Below, piece by piece: positions 26,207 to 36,309 of a stretch of 64,000 nt of DNA. Within the stretch, counting starts at the first letter, position 1. Each line of letters starts with the position of its first letter. The DNA lies in NCBI RefSeq assembly GCF_900114615.1, contig NZ_FOTS01000017.1:39938-103937 (forward strand). The letters are read 5' to 3'. Under the pieces are notes generated by a model. That model saw nothing but the letters and a program-made list of their open reading frames with translations, did not search any database and had not been told where the DNA came from. The DNA is from Pelosinus propionicus DSM 13327. GTDB lineage: Bacteria > Bacillota > Negativicutes > DSM-13327. Made by a program: the position numbers and the translations under genes.

Positions 26207-27490
26207 TTATACAAATTTCTTAGCACCTGCAACAATACTCTTTAAAAAGACTGATTTAATCGGTTCAATCGCTAAGAATGCCTTTACAGGTGAAGATTTT
26301 TCTAGCAAAGCAGCAATTCTTCCTAATGCCCGATGACTAAGACGAGAAGGATCATCAAAAATAAAATTCGATAACTTTCCCCTTTCGATAGCCATAGAAA
26401 TCATCCGATCAAAGGTATTTTCAGGTACAAGCACACGTTTTTCCCTCGGCTTCATATGAATGCTGTTAAATTTGCATGCAGCTACGCATACACCACATCC
26501 TAAACATAATTCCTCATCACAGAAAGCACGCCTGCCGGTGCTAGTGCTTTGCGTTTTTTTCTCTAGTACAATCGCCCCTAATGGACAGGCTTTTATACAT
26601 GCATTACAGCCACGGCATTTCTCTGCATCGACCTGAGCTAACCAATTCGATGTCACTACCGCATGACCCATTGAAAAAGTTTTCATCGAATGCAGCATGC
26701 CGCAGCAACAACCGCAGCAATTACAGATGAATCCTACATGATTTTGCACATTATCAGCAATCTGTGCCAGCCCAGCTTCTTTACATTTTTCTAATACAGC
26801 CATTGCGTCCTTACAGCTTATCTCTTCAGCCATTCCTTTTTTGATTAACATCTGAGCACTGCCATGAAAAGTCATACATGTCTTTTGTGGAGCATTGCAG
26901 CTTTTCCCTAAATGACTGGCTTTATGACGACAGGCACATAAAGATAATCCAATCGTTTTCGCTGAATAAATCACAGCGCTTGCCTTCTCCCAATCTAATA
27001 TTTCTGTATAATCACCAGAAGGTAGTGCCTCTTCACGCACTAAGGATCGCCCTAGTTGAGTAGTTTCAGAAAAAATACTATGAGCAAAACGATCATCCTG
27101 AAACATATATTGTTCAAAAAGATGAGCTAATTCTTTTAATGGCATCTCATCACGAGTGCGCATAAAAACAAATTCAAAGAATCCAATAACGACAGGTGCT
27201 AGCACTACATAACATTCTTCCTTATGTTCTACATCAAACACTAACCCTTTCTCCGCCATAACGGATACCTTGTCACGCAATTGTTCTATATGCATATCTA
27301 ATTTACGTGCTAACGTCTTGATCGATGTGGGACGCAGCGGAATCTGTCTAGCTAGGTCTGCTTCTTCCGCTGAAAACAATAATTTTAAAATTTCAATAAA
27401 AATCGGCGAATAGGGTGCTCCTGTTATATTATGATCTAAGCGTTGCTGCAGCAAAAGATATTCCCTTTGATTATTAACAATGTGTCCCAT
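26207..27490 (-). CDS. Iron-sulfur protein with winged-helix-like N-terminus and 2x[4Fe-4S]
   Basis: 427 aa. Residues 1-90 resemble a helix-turn-helix (PLRPTSIKTLARKLDMHIEQLRDKVSVM). A middle domain holds several cysteines (SLCACRHKASH, and the dense FICNCCGCCCGMLH). Residues ~290-355 form a bacterial ferredoxin-like pair of clusters, CRGCNACIKACP and CLGCGVCVAAC. It is probably an electron carrier or redox-linked regulator; I do not recognise a named function. AGGAGG lies just before the ATG. It precedes the DUF2157-hrpB pair by about 35 bases and may lead their operon. Confidence 0.8.
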   Translation of the reverse strand: MGHIVNNQREYLLLQQRLDHNITGAPYSPIFIEILKLLFSAEEADLARQIPLRPTSIKTLARKLDMHIEQLRDKVSVMAEKGLVFDVEHKEECYVVLAPVVIGFFEFVFMRTRDEMPLKELAHLFEQYMFQDDRFAHSIFSETTQLGRSLVREEALPSGDYTEILDWEKASAVIYSAKTIGLSLCACRHKASHLGKSCNAPQKTCMTFHGSAQMLIKKGMAEEISCKDAMAVLEKCKEAGLAQIADNVQNHVGFICNCCGCCCGMLHSMKTFSMGHAVVTSNWLAQVDAEKCRGCNACIKACPLGAIVLEKKTQSTSTGRRAFCDEELCLGCGVCVAACKFNSIHMKPREKRVLVPENTFDRMISMAIERGKLSNFIFDDPSRLSHRALGRIAALLEKSSPVKAFLAIEPIKSVFLKSIVAGAKKFV

Positions 27491-27601
27491 TTTCCCTCCT
27501 GCTAAAACTAAGATTGAAATAACAAAGTATAGCGTTCGATTACTAAATATAGCATAACTATAAGCATTAGTGAAATTTTCATTATATCTTACTATAACAA
27601 A

Positions 27602-27638
27602 AAGAAGATCGCTTTAAAAGGCATAAAGCAACCTTCTT
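27602..27638 (-). terminator. Terminator of the chemosensory operon
   Basis: Imperfect stem AAGAAGGTTGCTTTA / TAAAGCGATCTTCTT on the minus strand followed by T-rich sequence, just after the CheY-like gene. Confidence 0.8.
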
Positions 27639-27660
27639 ACCAGTATCTTATTTCGTACTT

Positions 27661-28059
27661 TTATTGTTTTATTAATCCTAATTTCTCCAATACGATAATA
27701 AATTTATCTATTTCGATCGGCTTCCAAGCATAAGCTTCACATCCGGCATTATTAGCATTCATTACAGTATTTTTGTCATTTAATGCTGTTGTCATAATGA
27801 CTTTAACCTTATTGCAATCTTCTATTCCTTTTTGCTTTTCAATATCGCGAATCGTTTGTAAAGCTTTTAATCCATCCAATTTTGGCATCATAATATCCAT
27901 ACAGATAAGATGGTATGGTTCCTCTTCTTTTATTGCCATTAAAAATGCATCAATGGTTTCTAAACCATCCGTAACTATGTCACAATCCCCATATTTGGAA
28001 AGAAACTTCTTCATAAATACTCTGCTTGCCAGATCGTCTTCAGCAATTAAAATTCTCAT
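27661..28059 (-). CDS. CheY-like single-domain response regulator
   Basis: 132 aa receiver domain only. The acidic pair is in LIAEDD, the phospho-acceptor Asp is in LICMDIMMP, the conserved Thr is in VIMTTALND and the Lys in YAWKPIEI. There is no output domain. The start at 28059 has AAAGGTGG nine bases upstream; a GTG twelve bases earlier falls in that site. Last gene of the chemosensory operon, about 30 bases after the Cys-rich PAS kinase, which may phosphorylate it along with CheA. Confidence 0.88.
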   Translation of the reverse strand: MRILIAEDDLASRVFMKKFLSKYGDCDIVTDGLETIDAFLMAIKEEEPYHLICMDIMMPKLDGLKALQTIRDIEKQKGIEDCNKVKVIMTTALNDKNTVMNANNAGCEAYAWKPIEIDKFIIVLEKLGLIKQ

Positions 28060-28089
28060 ACTACACTCCACCTTTCGCCCTTATTATAG

Positions 28090-29256
28090 TCAATCTTCAT
28101 TTAATGGCAGTTTTATATAAAAAGTTGTCCCTTCTATTTGGTTGGTATCGAATCCAACCGTACCTTTCAAGTATTTTTCTCCTATCAATTTCATGCTATA
28201 AGTTCCTAATCCACGTCCTCTGCCTTTTGTAGAGAATGACTCATGGAATATAACCCGCTGCAATTCTTTTTCTATATAATGATCATTATGCACCCATAAC
28301 ACAATCTGATCATTTCTATCTCGATCTATATTACAGCCAATCGTAATCAAACCACTTTCGTTTGTTGCTTCTAAAGCATTCTTAATCATATTTCCTAGTA
28401 TTCTTCGAAGTAATTTGTAATCAATCTGGAATACAATTCTACTACTTTTGTCATCTAGTAGAATTGTCTTATTACTTGATAACTCATGCCCTTCATATAG
28501 CTTAATGGCTGATGTCAGTACCTCGATTGAGTCTACCTTATTGGTTTCTAAAACTAACTCGCCGTTTTCTGCTTCTAAAATAGCCTTTTGTGATCGAATC
28601 TCTTCCACCAAATACTTAAATGTATTCTCTACAAATTCAAATTCTGGTTTCACTTCTTCAGGTACATCCTCTTTTAGCAGCCCTATGATTCCCGTTAAAG
28701 CACCCGTTGTATTGATAATATCGTGAAAAAAGATTTGTTCAAACATTTTGACCTTTAAGGAATCGCCAATATCAGTAAAAGTCACAATATAAAAGGTTTC
28801 ATCTCGGACTTCTATAGGGGCTATATGAATCTCCATATTGAAATGCACCTTAGAATTTTTTATATGGTTTACACTAGAGAATTCACCTGAATAAGTGCCT
28901 TTTGCTTTAATCGACTTTAGGATTAATTTATAAAAACCGCAATAATTGCATGCAGCTACTTCTCCACACCCAGTCGAAGTTTCATGAGAATGAACACACC
29001 TTAATACCTGTCCTAACGTTTCCCCCAAAGAAGGCTGCTCAGTCTTTACGTATATCTTATCTAAGAAAAACTGATTTGCAAAAATAACCTGAGTACATTT
29101 GTTTAAAAGTAAAACCATACTTCCAGTAGCGTCAAAAGCTTGTTTAAATAAAGGTAATTCCCGAAAATACTCAATTTGCTTCTCTACATCCTCATTGGAA
29201 CGATCGACGAATGCGGGAAATCGTGCGTCAACACTCCTTCCTCTAATTTTATTCAT
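28090..29256 (-). CDS. Soluble PAS sensor kinase with cysteine cluster
   Basis: 388 aa, no membrane segment. A PAS-like domain (about residues 40-175) contains four closely placed cysteines (C87, C97, C103, C106) with two His nearby, in CVHSHETSTGCGEVAACNYC, suggesting a metal, haem or Fe-S ligand set; this is inference. The H-box region reads EQIFFHDIINTTGALTGII. The ATPase domain has the N box (NMIKNALEAT) and G2 (GRGRGLGTYSMK). It sits between cheB and the CheY-like gene, so it adds a second kinase input to the chemosensory operon. Confidence 0.85.
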   Translation of the reverse strand: MNKIRGRSVDARFPAFVDRSNEDVEKQIEYFRELPLFKQAFDATGSMVLLLNKCTQVIFANQFFLDKIYVKTEQPSLGETLGQVLRCVHSHETSTGCGEVAACNYCGFYKLILKSIKAKGTYSGEFSSVNHIKNSKVHFNMEIHIAPIEVRDETFYIVTFTDIGDSLKVKMFEQIFFHDIINTTGALTGIIGLLKEDVPEEVKPEFEFVENTFKYLVEEIRSQKAILEAENGELVLETNKVDSIEVLTSAIKLYEGHELSSNKTILLDDKSSRIVFQIDYKLLRRILGNMIKNALEATNESGLITIGCNIDRDRNDQIVLWVHNDHYIEKELQRVIFHESFSTKGRGRGLGTYSMKLIGEKYLKGTVGFDTNQIEGTTFYIKLPLNED

Positions 29257-29299
29257 GACAACAATCCTTCTTTTTTCCTTATTTCCATATCGCTTTGCA

Positions 29300-30331
29300 T
29301 TATAAATTCCCAGCTACAAAAGAATGCAGTAACTTAGGAATATTTTTTAGTGTTGTTTGCTTTTGAACGGCTCCTAAATCATAAGCAACTTTAGGCATTC
29401 CATACACAACGCAGCTTTCTTCATCTTGACCAATTGTTTTTGCACCTTGTTTTTTCATATTGAGCAGTCCTTTTGCTCCATCATATCCCATACCAGTCAA
29501 AATAATGCCAATTGCATTACTGCCAACCTTTTCTGCCACAGAATGAAACAGTACATCAACAGACGGACAATGACCATTTACCTTTTCACCTTTAAAACAT
29601 TCAACGTGGTAACTGCTGCCTTTTCTATTAATCTTCATATGATAGTCTCCAGGTGCAATCAATACTTTCCCTGGAACAACCAAATCTCCATTTTGTGCTT
29701 CTACCACTTCCATCCTGCATGAGTGATTCAGTCTTTGCGCATACATTCCTGTAAAAACTGGCGGCATATGCTGAACAACTACAATTCCCGGCATATCTCG
29801 GGGCAGGGAACGAATTACTTCATAAATTGCTTCTGTACCTCCTGTTGATGCACCAATAGCAATAACAGTCGTCTTTGCTTTCTCCATCCCTTCGCTCACA
29901 AGCAGGTGGCTATATTCCCTTTTTAAGTGCCCTACCTTTGCCATAGAAGCAATCTTTATTTTTATGATCAGTTCCTGTATAAAAACATCCATGCTTCTTT
30001 GGGACCGCACATCCGGCTTATTTACAAAATCAACCGCTCCAGCATTTAATGCTTCAAATACATTCTCATTTACCGCACTTACAACTACAACGGGAATAGG
30101 ATATTGCGGCATAAGCTTCTTTAGAAATTCCAGCCCATTCATTCTAGGCATTTCTACATCAAGAGTAAGAACATCTGGCGCTAACTCTAATATTTTATCC
30201 CTCGCGGCGAAGGCATCTGCTGCTGTTCCAACTACTTCTAATCCTGCATCATTAGCTATACTCTTCGCTACTGTCTCTCGAAAAAGCAAAGAATCATCAA
30301 TAATTAAAACTTTTGTTTTTCTTTTTGCCAT
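29300..30331 (-). CDS. cheB: Chemotaxis protein-glutamate methylesterase CheB
   Basis: 343 aa. An N-terminal receiver (LIIDDSLLFRET, Asp in VLTLDVEMPRMNG) is joined to a C-terminal esterase with the catalytic triad Ser in IGASTGGTEA, His in VVQHMPPVFT and Asp in LTGMGYDGAKGL. It removes methyl groups from receptor glutamates when phosphorylated by CheA. The start at 30331 follows GGGAGG at six bases; the ATG six bases earlier abuts the ribosome site. It follows cheR by about a dozen bases. Confidence 0.96.
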   Translation of the reverse strand: MAKRKTKVLIIDDSLLFRETVAKSIANDAGLEVVGTAADAFAARDKILELAPDVLTLDVEMPRMNGLEFLKKLMPQYPIPVVVVSAVNENVFEALNAGAVDFVNKPDVRSQRSMDVFIQELIIKIKIASMAKVGHLKREYSHLLVSEGMEKAKTTVIAIGASTGGTEAIYEVIRSLPRDMPGIVVVQHMPPVFTGMYAQRLNHSCRMEVVEAQNGDLVVPGKVLIAPGDYHMKINRKGSSYHVECFKGEKVNGHCPSVDVLFHSVAEKVGSNAIGIILTGMGYDGAKGLLNMKKQGAKTIGQDEESCVVYGMPKVAYDLGAVQKQTTLKNIPKLLHSFVAGNL

Positions 30332-30342
30332 ATTCATCCTCC

Positions 30343-31155
30343 CTATCCTTTTCTATAAACTGCTGGCATCACATATTGATATTGTGTATCATTTCTACTA
30401 ATTGACTCGGAATGGCCGATGAATAAGTACCCTCCTGGTTCGGTAAAGTCATAAAACTTTTGAATAAGACGCATTTTTGTGGCATGATCAAAATAAATCA
30501 TTACATTTCTACAAAATATACTATGAAACTTTTTTTTGAATGGAAATTGATCATCCATAAGATTAAACATTCTAAAGATAATCTCCTGTTTTAGTTCCTT
30601 TGTTACTTGATAACAGTCTTCATTCATCTTTTTAAAATAAATACTTTTCCAATATCTAGGTATTCCATCTAATGAATCCGTTGAATACATTCCTTCTTCT
30701 GCAGCTGCTAATGCTTTAGCCGATATATCTGTTGCTAATATTTTCGTATCCCAATGTAATTTTTCATTAACAAAATAATCTCCCATGATCATAGCTAACG
30801 TATACGGTTCCTCACCAGTTGAGCAGCCTGCACTCCATATTCTTATATCTTTTTGTTTCACATTTATTTTTAAATAAGGCAGCACCTTGTTCTTAAAAAA
30901 TTCAAAATGCTCCACTTCCCTCATAAAAAAGGTGTGATTTGTTGTTAGCTTACTAATCAAAATCGTTATTTCCACCTTGCTTTTATCAGCAAAAATATAG
31001 TTTAAATAATCCGAAAAATTCGTAAATCCTTTTTCAAGTAAAATACTGCTTAACCTTCCCTCAATGAGATTTTTTTTGCGAGTAAGATTAATACCGTAAT
31101 TAACCTGTATATACTCCGTCAATGTTTTGAATTCCTTTGGAGTTATTACAATCAT
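30343..31155 (-). CDS. cheR: Chemotaxis protein methyltransferase CheR
   Basis: About 270 aa SAM-dependent methyltransferase that methylates receptor glutamates. N-terminal helical domain, then RIWSAGCSTGEEPYTLAM (SAM-binding motif I) and FHSIFCRNVMIYFD, with GGYLFIGHSES at the C-terminus, all standard for CheR. Two adjacent ATGs at 31158 and 31155 follow AGGTG; I chose the inner one. It sits between the receptor gene and cheB in the operon. Confidence 0.95.
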   Translation of the reverse strand: MIVITPKEFKTLTEYIQVNYGINLTRKKNLIEGRLSSILLEKGFTNFSDYLNYIFADKSKVEITILISKLTTNHTFFMREVEHFEFFKNKVLPYLKINVKQKDIRIWSAGCSTGEEPYTLAMIMGDYFVNEKLHWDTKILATDISAKALAAAEEGMYSTDSLDGIPRYWKSIYFKKMNEDCYQVTKELKQEIIFRMFNLMDDQFPFKKKFHSIFCRNVMIYFDHATKMRLIQKFYDFTEPGGYLFIGHSESISRNDTQYQYVMPAVYRKG

Positions 31156-31233
31156 CATAGCACCTGCCAAAACCATAGAGCTAATCGTAATAATTAGCTC
31201 TATGTAAATTTCATTCGAGTATTCTATTATTTC

Positions 31234-33627
31234 CTAGTATTTTCCGAACTCTTTATCACTAAGAGAAATTCTAGGTTTCTGAGATGTAGCAGCAGCTTCT
31301 CTACGCGCAGCAAATATACTTGCTCCTGCTCTAAACTTGCTTCTATCATCCATTTCAGAAGAAGGCATGTCAATCATTTCGTGCCTTGCAAGCTGTCCTA
31401 AATCTCTTTTTAATTTAAACTTAGCTACCATAGTCTTCAGAATATCAGCTTGTCCGGAAAGTTCTTCACTTGCCGAAGCACTCTCCTCGGCCGTTGATGA
31501 GTTGTTTTGCACCACTTCAGCAACTTGTTCAATGCCTTTGTTAATTTCAGAAATAGCAGTGGCCTGTTCATTGGAAGCAGCAGAAATTTCACCGACAATA
31601 CTCACAGCCTTTTCGACTCCCTGAACAATATCTTCAAGAGCCTTTGCAGTTCCATTTGCCGTTTGGGTCCCCACTTCCACATTCTTAACAGAGCCTTCAA
31701 TAAGTACAGTTGTCTCTTTAGCTGCATTTGCGCTCCTTGCAGCTAAATTCCGCACCTCTTCCGCAACAACAGCAAAGCCTTTCCCATGCTGTCCTGCTCT
31801 AGCAGCCTCTACCGCAGCATTTAAAGCCAATATATTGGTCTGAAATGCAATTTCATCAATTACTTTAATAATTTTAGAGATTTTGGAAGAAGATTCATTG
31901 ATCTCCTCCATAGAATTCAGCATTTTCTGCATATGCTGATTACCTTGTTCGGCACTTTCTTTTGCCCTGATAGCAAATTCATTGGCTTGATTTGCTTTTA
32001 TCGCATTGTCTTTTGTTTGAGCTGCAACTTGCCCAATGGACACGGTCAATTCTTCTATCGCACTCGCCTGTTCCGTTGCCCCCTGTGATAACCCCTGACT
32101 GCCATCTGATACTTGCCGCGATCCAGAAGCAACTTGATCTGCCGCATTATTAATCTCGCCAAATACATCGTTGAATGAGGCGATAATCAAGTTTAATGCA
32201 TCTTTAATCTGAGCAAAGTCTCCTTTGTATTCATTATTGATTTCCACATCTAAATTGGAGTTAGCCATTTGGTTAAGAACTTGAGAGATTTCATTTACAT
32301 AAGCAGAAAGAGAATCCAATGTCTCATTCATTGCATTTTTAATATCTGCATGGTCTCCTTGATATTCACCAGTAACTCTCAACTGAAGATTTCCATCAGC
32401 CATTTCTTTTAAGACTGTACCAGCTTCCCTGATCGGTTTTACAATCGCTTCTAAAAGTTCATTAAGTCCTAAAATTAGTTCTTTCCAATCCCCTTGAAAG
32501 CTTTCAGCATTCGCTCTTGAATCAAGTTTTCCATTAATTGCAGTACTAACTAATTGAGCAACTTCCTCATTAACTCCTTTAAGATTTTTTCTTAGATTTT
32601 CAACGGTTTCATTAATAACTCTCTTCTTGCCAGGAAATAGCTCTAGTTCGGCATTAAAGTTTCCTTTTGCAAACTCCGATACACATGCCATTGCTTTCAT
32701 TTTTACACTGATGTGGCCTGCAACCATTCCATTAATACCCTTTGCCATTTCCTGATAGGCTCCAGAAAATTTATCTTCTGGTACAACCACGTAGATTTCG
32801 CCCAAATCATGCTGATCGGCTATGTACTTTAATTCTGAGATTAAGGAATGGAGTACCGTATTAATTTGACGAAGTGCCAGCTCCAGCCTTCCAGTTTCGT
32901 CCTGTAAGTCATTGTCAAAAACACTATCTAATTTCCCTTCTGAGATTCTCGTTGCTACCGCCACCATCTTATTAAGCGGTCTACTTATAAGCCGGGCAAT
33001 ATACAATCCGGATCCAATAGCAATACACATAGCAAGAACAGAAACACTAAACATGATCATTGTCGTCTTGTCTATTAAAACACGTGTGGCTTCCAGCCGA
33101 TCTTTTGCCTGCTGCATGTTAATATCCATAAGCCGCTGTGTGGCCATATCAGCTTCTCTTCCTACCTGCCCAGTATCGGTACTAGCAAATTTTGCAAGCT
33201 CTTCCGTTTTATTTTCACTCACTACTACGCCTAATTTATCTAGATTTACTTTATATTGTGTTAATAAGGATTTTAAGTTATTGAATTCAACTCTTTCATC
33301 ATTTTCAAAAATATAACTTTTCTCATATTGCAGCATATTCTTATCAATCTTACTAAACAACGTTTTTGCTTCTTCCATGAGCTGCATCTTGTTATTATCA
33401 TTTAATCTTATGTTTCGCGAAAGTACTCGTACTCGTAAAAAATCTGCCTCAATTGCCCCCATAATTGATAATGCCACCGTATTCTCCTGGTACATTCGCA
33501 CTTCTTCATCACCTATGCTGCGTAAATTAACTATGCCAAATAAACCGACTAATCCGCCTAGTAAAGCTACAAGAACAAAACCAATAATTAACTTGGAAGA
33601 TATGTTCAGATTATAATACCATCTCAT
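31234..33627 (-). CDS. Methyl-accepting chemotaxis protein with tandem HAMP units
   Basis: 797 aa. TM1 is about residues 12-32 and TM2 about 190-212, bracketing a four-helix-bundle type sensor. After TM2 comes a HAMP, then at least three further HAMP-like repeats with recurring [20 protein letters not shown] and [23 protein letters not shown] blocks, up to about residue 500. The signalling hairpin tip is [23 protein letters not shown]. The only receptor gene in the cluster, directly upstream of cheR. AGGAGG precedes the start. Confidence 0.92.
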   Translation of the reverse strand: MRWYYNLNISSKLIIGFVLVALLGGLVGLFGIVNLRSIGDEEVRMYQENTVALSIMGAIEADFLRVRVLSRNIRLNDNNKMQLMEEAKTLFSKIDKNMLQYEKSYIFENDERVEFNNLKSLLTQYKVNLDKLGVVVSENKTEELAKFASTDTGQVGREADMATQRLMDINMQQAKDRLEATRVLIDKTTMIMFSVSVLAMCIAIGSGLYIARLISRPLNKMVAVATRISEGKLDSVFDNDLQDETGRLELALRQINTVLHSLISELKYIADQHDLGEIYVVVPEDKFSGAYQEMAKGINGMVAGHISVKMKAMACVSEFAKGNFNAELELFPGKKRVINETVENLRKNLKGVNEEVAQLVSTAINGKLDSRANAESFQGDWKELILGLNELLEAIVKPIREAGTVLKEMADGNLQLRVTGEYQGDHADIKNAMNETLDSLSAYVNEISQVLNQMANSNLDVEINNEYKGDFAQIKDALNLIIASFNDVFGEINNAADQVASGSRQVSDGSQGLSQGATEQASAIEELTVSIGQVAAQTKDNAIKANQANEFAIRAKESAEQGNQHMQKMLNSMEEINESSSKISKIIKVIDEIAFQTNILALNAAVEAARAGQHGKGFAVVAEEVRNLAARSANAAKETTVLIEGSVKNVEVGTQTANGTAKALEDIVQGVEKAVSIVGEISAASNEQATAISEINKGIEQVAEVVQNNSSTAEESASASEELSGQADILKTMVAKFKLKRDLGQLARHEMIDMPSSEMDDRSKFRAGASIFAARREAAATSQKPRISLSDKEFGKY

Positions 33628-33657
33628 ATTTTATACCTCCTAAATATATGTTCAAGA

Positions 33658-34155
33658 CTATCCTACAGCTTCAGCAATTTCATCTATTTCATCCTCATTT
33701 AATAACCTGTCGCAATCCAGTAATAATTTTACCTCATTTTCTATTTTACCAATCCCTTTTACATAACGATTATGAAAACCTATCTTACTATCTGGCGGAG
33801 GAACAATGTTTTCAGCAGCAATAACGATTACCTCAGCAACATGATCAACAATGAGCCCAATGGAAATATCCTGAATTTCTATCACAATAATACAAGTTCG
33901 CTCATTATAATCTCTTGGTTCCTTCTTGAACCGTAATCGAACATCCACTACTGGAATGATCTTGCCTCGCAAATTTATTATTCCTTTAATGTACAGTGGC
34001 ATTTGTGGTATTTCTGTGATCTCTTGTAGGCCAATAATTTCTGTCACATACTTAATTTCAAGTCCATAATATTCTTTGCCAATCGAAAAAGTAAGAAACT
34101 TCCCCTGCTGAGTATCCTCAGTTGACTCCGTTAATTCACTTAAAACGTCCAACAC
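33658..34155 (-). CDS. cheW: Chemotaxis coupling protein CheW
   Basis: 165 aa, single CheW domain that bridges CheA and the receptor. Typical segments: KFLTFSIGKEYYGLEIKYVTEI, the conserved IKGIINLRGKIIPVVDVR, and GLIVDHVAEVI. It has an N-terminal extension of about 17 residues. Translation probably starts at GTG (34155), with AAGGAAG upstream. It lies between cheA and the receptor gene. Confidence 0.94.
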   Translation of the reverse strand: MLDVLSELTESTEDTQQGKFLTFSIGKEYYGLEIKYVTEIIGLQEITEIPQMPLYIKGIINLRGKIIPVVDVRLRFKKEPRDYNERTCIIVIEIQDISIGLIVDHVAEVIVIAAENIVPPPDSKIGFHNRYVKGIGKIENEVKLLLDCDRLLNEDEIDEIAEAVG

Positions 34156-34179
34156 ATATTCACTTCCTTTATCATTTGG

Positions 34180-36252
34180 TCATTCTCTCCCTAAAATACC
34201 ATTAGCATCCAAAATTAAACTGATCCCACCATCACCTAATATAGTACAACCAGCAATACCTTCAACTTTTTTGATATATTTAGGAAGCGCTTTTACAACC
34301 ACCTGCTGCTCACCAACCAATTTGTCAACAAATAGGCATGCTGCTTTTGTATCGGTTTCTACCATTACCATAATACCTTCACTAATAGAAGTCACTTGTG
34401 TTGTAATATTAAAGAGCTTGTGAAGTCTTATAACGGAATAACATTGACCGCGAATCATAATCATTTCATTCCCATCACTATCAGCAATAATATCATTTGC
34501 ATCCATTCTAAAAGATTCGCGAATGGAAGTAGTCGGTATCGTATAGCGAGACTTTCCTACATTTATTTCTATTCCATCAATAATAGCCAGAGTTAAGGGG
34601 ATCTTTACCAGGATTTCAGTACCAACGCCGAAAGTACTTTCTATTGTTATATTTCCGCCAATTTTTTCAAGATTTTTTTTCACTACATCCATTCCTACCC
34701 CACGTCCAGAAAATTCTGTTATTTTATCTTTCGTTGAAAATCCTGGAAGAAGAATAAAAGAAAATACATCTTTGTCTGAAAGCTCGTTTTCAGGTTTTTT
34801 TACAAGTCCTGTTTCTCTCGCTTTCTTCAAAATACTTTCTCGGCTCATCCCCTTACCGTCATCTCTAATGGTAATGAGTACATCACCGCCATAACTTTGC
34901 GCCTCCAAAACAATCTTGCCTTTAACAGGCTTCCCAGCTTCAATCCTGCCTTCCTTGCTCTCCAAACCATGGTCCATTGCATTCCGAATCAAATGCATTA
35001 TAGGGTCAGATAGCTGATCGATAACATTTTTATCAACTTCTGTAGTTTCGCCAATGATTTCTAATTCAACTTCTTTATCAAGTTTCTTACTCATATCTCG
35101 TACGATACGGTTCATTTTGTGAAAAACCATCGATATTGGCATCATACGAATAGACATCACAATGTCCTGAAGTTCATCAGTAAGCTTTCGCAGCTGCCTC
35201 GCAGCTTTTTGAAAACCATCTAATTGTAAGCCTTCTAGTTCAGGATTTCTAGTAACCATGGCTTCCGAAATAACAATCTCCCCAACAATATCCATCAGCA
35301 TGTCCAATTTAGTAACCGTCACACTAATCATACTCTGCTGTCGATTGTTAATCCCGGACTGACTTTCGACCTCCTCTTTGATTGCCTCAATTTGAGGTGA
35401 TCGAACAACCTCGCTAACTTCATCCAGTATTATTTCTTTTCTTTTGGGAGTGCTTTTATTCCCTATATCTGGGTATTCGTCAACTTGCTCTACTTCCAAT
35501 TTCCTTATAAAAGCCGCCTGCTTTAAAATACTATCAACTTCTGAATCTGAGACTTCTGTACAAAAATTAACTAAAAAACCGGTATCCTTAATGATTTCAT
35601 CACTTTCCGCACTATCAGTAATGTTTTCAGGAAAATGAAATATTTCGCTTGCTATGTCCTTCAAATTATGAATAACCATATAAGCACGAACACTTTGCAT
35701 CTGACAATCCTCTTCAAAGAAAACTCTCACGTTGTACTTTCTGCCAGATTCACTAGATGCCTTTTGGTAATTACTTATATAGTACATCGTTTTTTCTTCC
35801 TCTTTAGAAGCAGACTGTTCAGTATAGTTATCTGTATGAGATGCTTTCATTTCTTCTAGAAAATGATCAATTGCAGAAATAAGGTTTTCCGGTGCACCAT
35901 CTGCTACCTTATCATTTTCAATTTTCGTAATTTCACCCTTAACAAAATCAATTCCCGATAGCACCAAGTCAGATAATCCTGCATAATCAATATGCGTGAT
36001 TTTATTTTCCCGAATAAAATAAAATAGATCTTCTAACGAATGAGCTAATAAGGCTATATTAGTAAACATCATCATCGCAGAAGATCCTTTTATGGTGTGC
36101 ATAATCCTAAATATTTCATTTACAGATTCTAGCTCAATTTTTTTATTTTTCTCACATTCAATAATAATTTCTTCTAGCTGCTCTACTAACTGACTCCCTT
36201 CAAAAAGGTACATTTCCAGCATGGGCTCCCGACTCAATCCGTCACCAGTCAT
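34180..36252 (-). CDS. cheA: Chemotaxis sensor histidine kinase CheA
   Basis: 690 aa. The P1 phosphotransfer domain carries the phosphorylated His52 in RIMHTIKGSSAMM. A P2-like middle region (about 160-290) follows, then the dimerisation domain (VTKLDMLMDIVGEIVISEAM), the ATPase domain (LIRNAMDHGLE, RDDGKGM, FSGRGVGMDVVKKN) and the C-terminal CheW-like domain. Only one P1 domain. It leads the che genes, 57 bases after the TetR regulator gene. No flagellar or pilus genes lie in the window, so its output is not defined here. Confidence 0.96.
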   Translation of the reverse strand: MTGDGLSREPMLEMYLFEGSQLVEQLEEIIIECEKNKKIELESVNEIFRIMHTIKGSSAMMMFTNIALLAHSLEDLFYFIRENKITHIDYAGLSDLVLSGIDFVKGEITKIENDKVADGAPENLISAIDHFLEEMKASHTDNYTEQSASKEEEKTMYYISNYQKASSESGRKYNVRVFFEEDCQMQSVRAYMVIHNLKDIASEIFHFPENITDSAESDEIIKDTGFLVNFCTEVSDSEVDSILKQAAFIRKLEVEQVDEYPDIGNKSTPKRKEIILDEVSEVVRSPQIEAIKEEVESQSGINNRQQSMISVTVTKLDMLMDIVGEIVISEAMVTRNPELEGLQLDGFQKAARQLRKLTDELQDIVMSIRMMPISMVFHKMNRIVRDMSKKLDKEVELEIIGETTEVDKNVIDQLSDPIMHLIRNAMDHGLESKEGRIEAGKPVKGKIVLEAQSYGGDVLITIRDDGKGMSRESILKKARETGLVKKPENELSDKDVFSFILLPGFSTKDKITEFSGRGVGMDVVKKNLEKIGGNITIESTFGVGTEILVKIPLTLAIIDGIEINVGKSRYTIPTTSIRESFRMDANDIIADSDGNEMIMIRGQCYSVIRLHKLFNITTQVTSISEGIMVMVETDTKAACLFVDKLVGEQQVVVKALPKYIKKVEGIAGCTILGDGGISLILDANGILGRE

Positions 36253-36309
36253 ATCTATCCCCCTATCTTACCAGAAACCATTGTGTGGTAACCTTATTCA
36301 TTTTCATTA

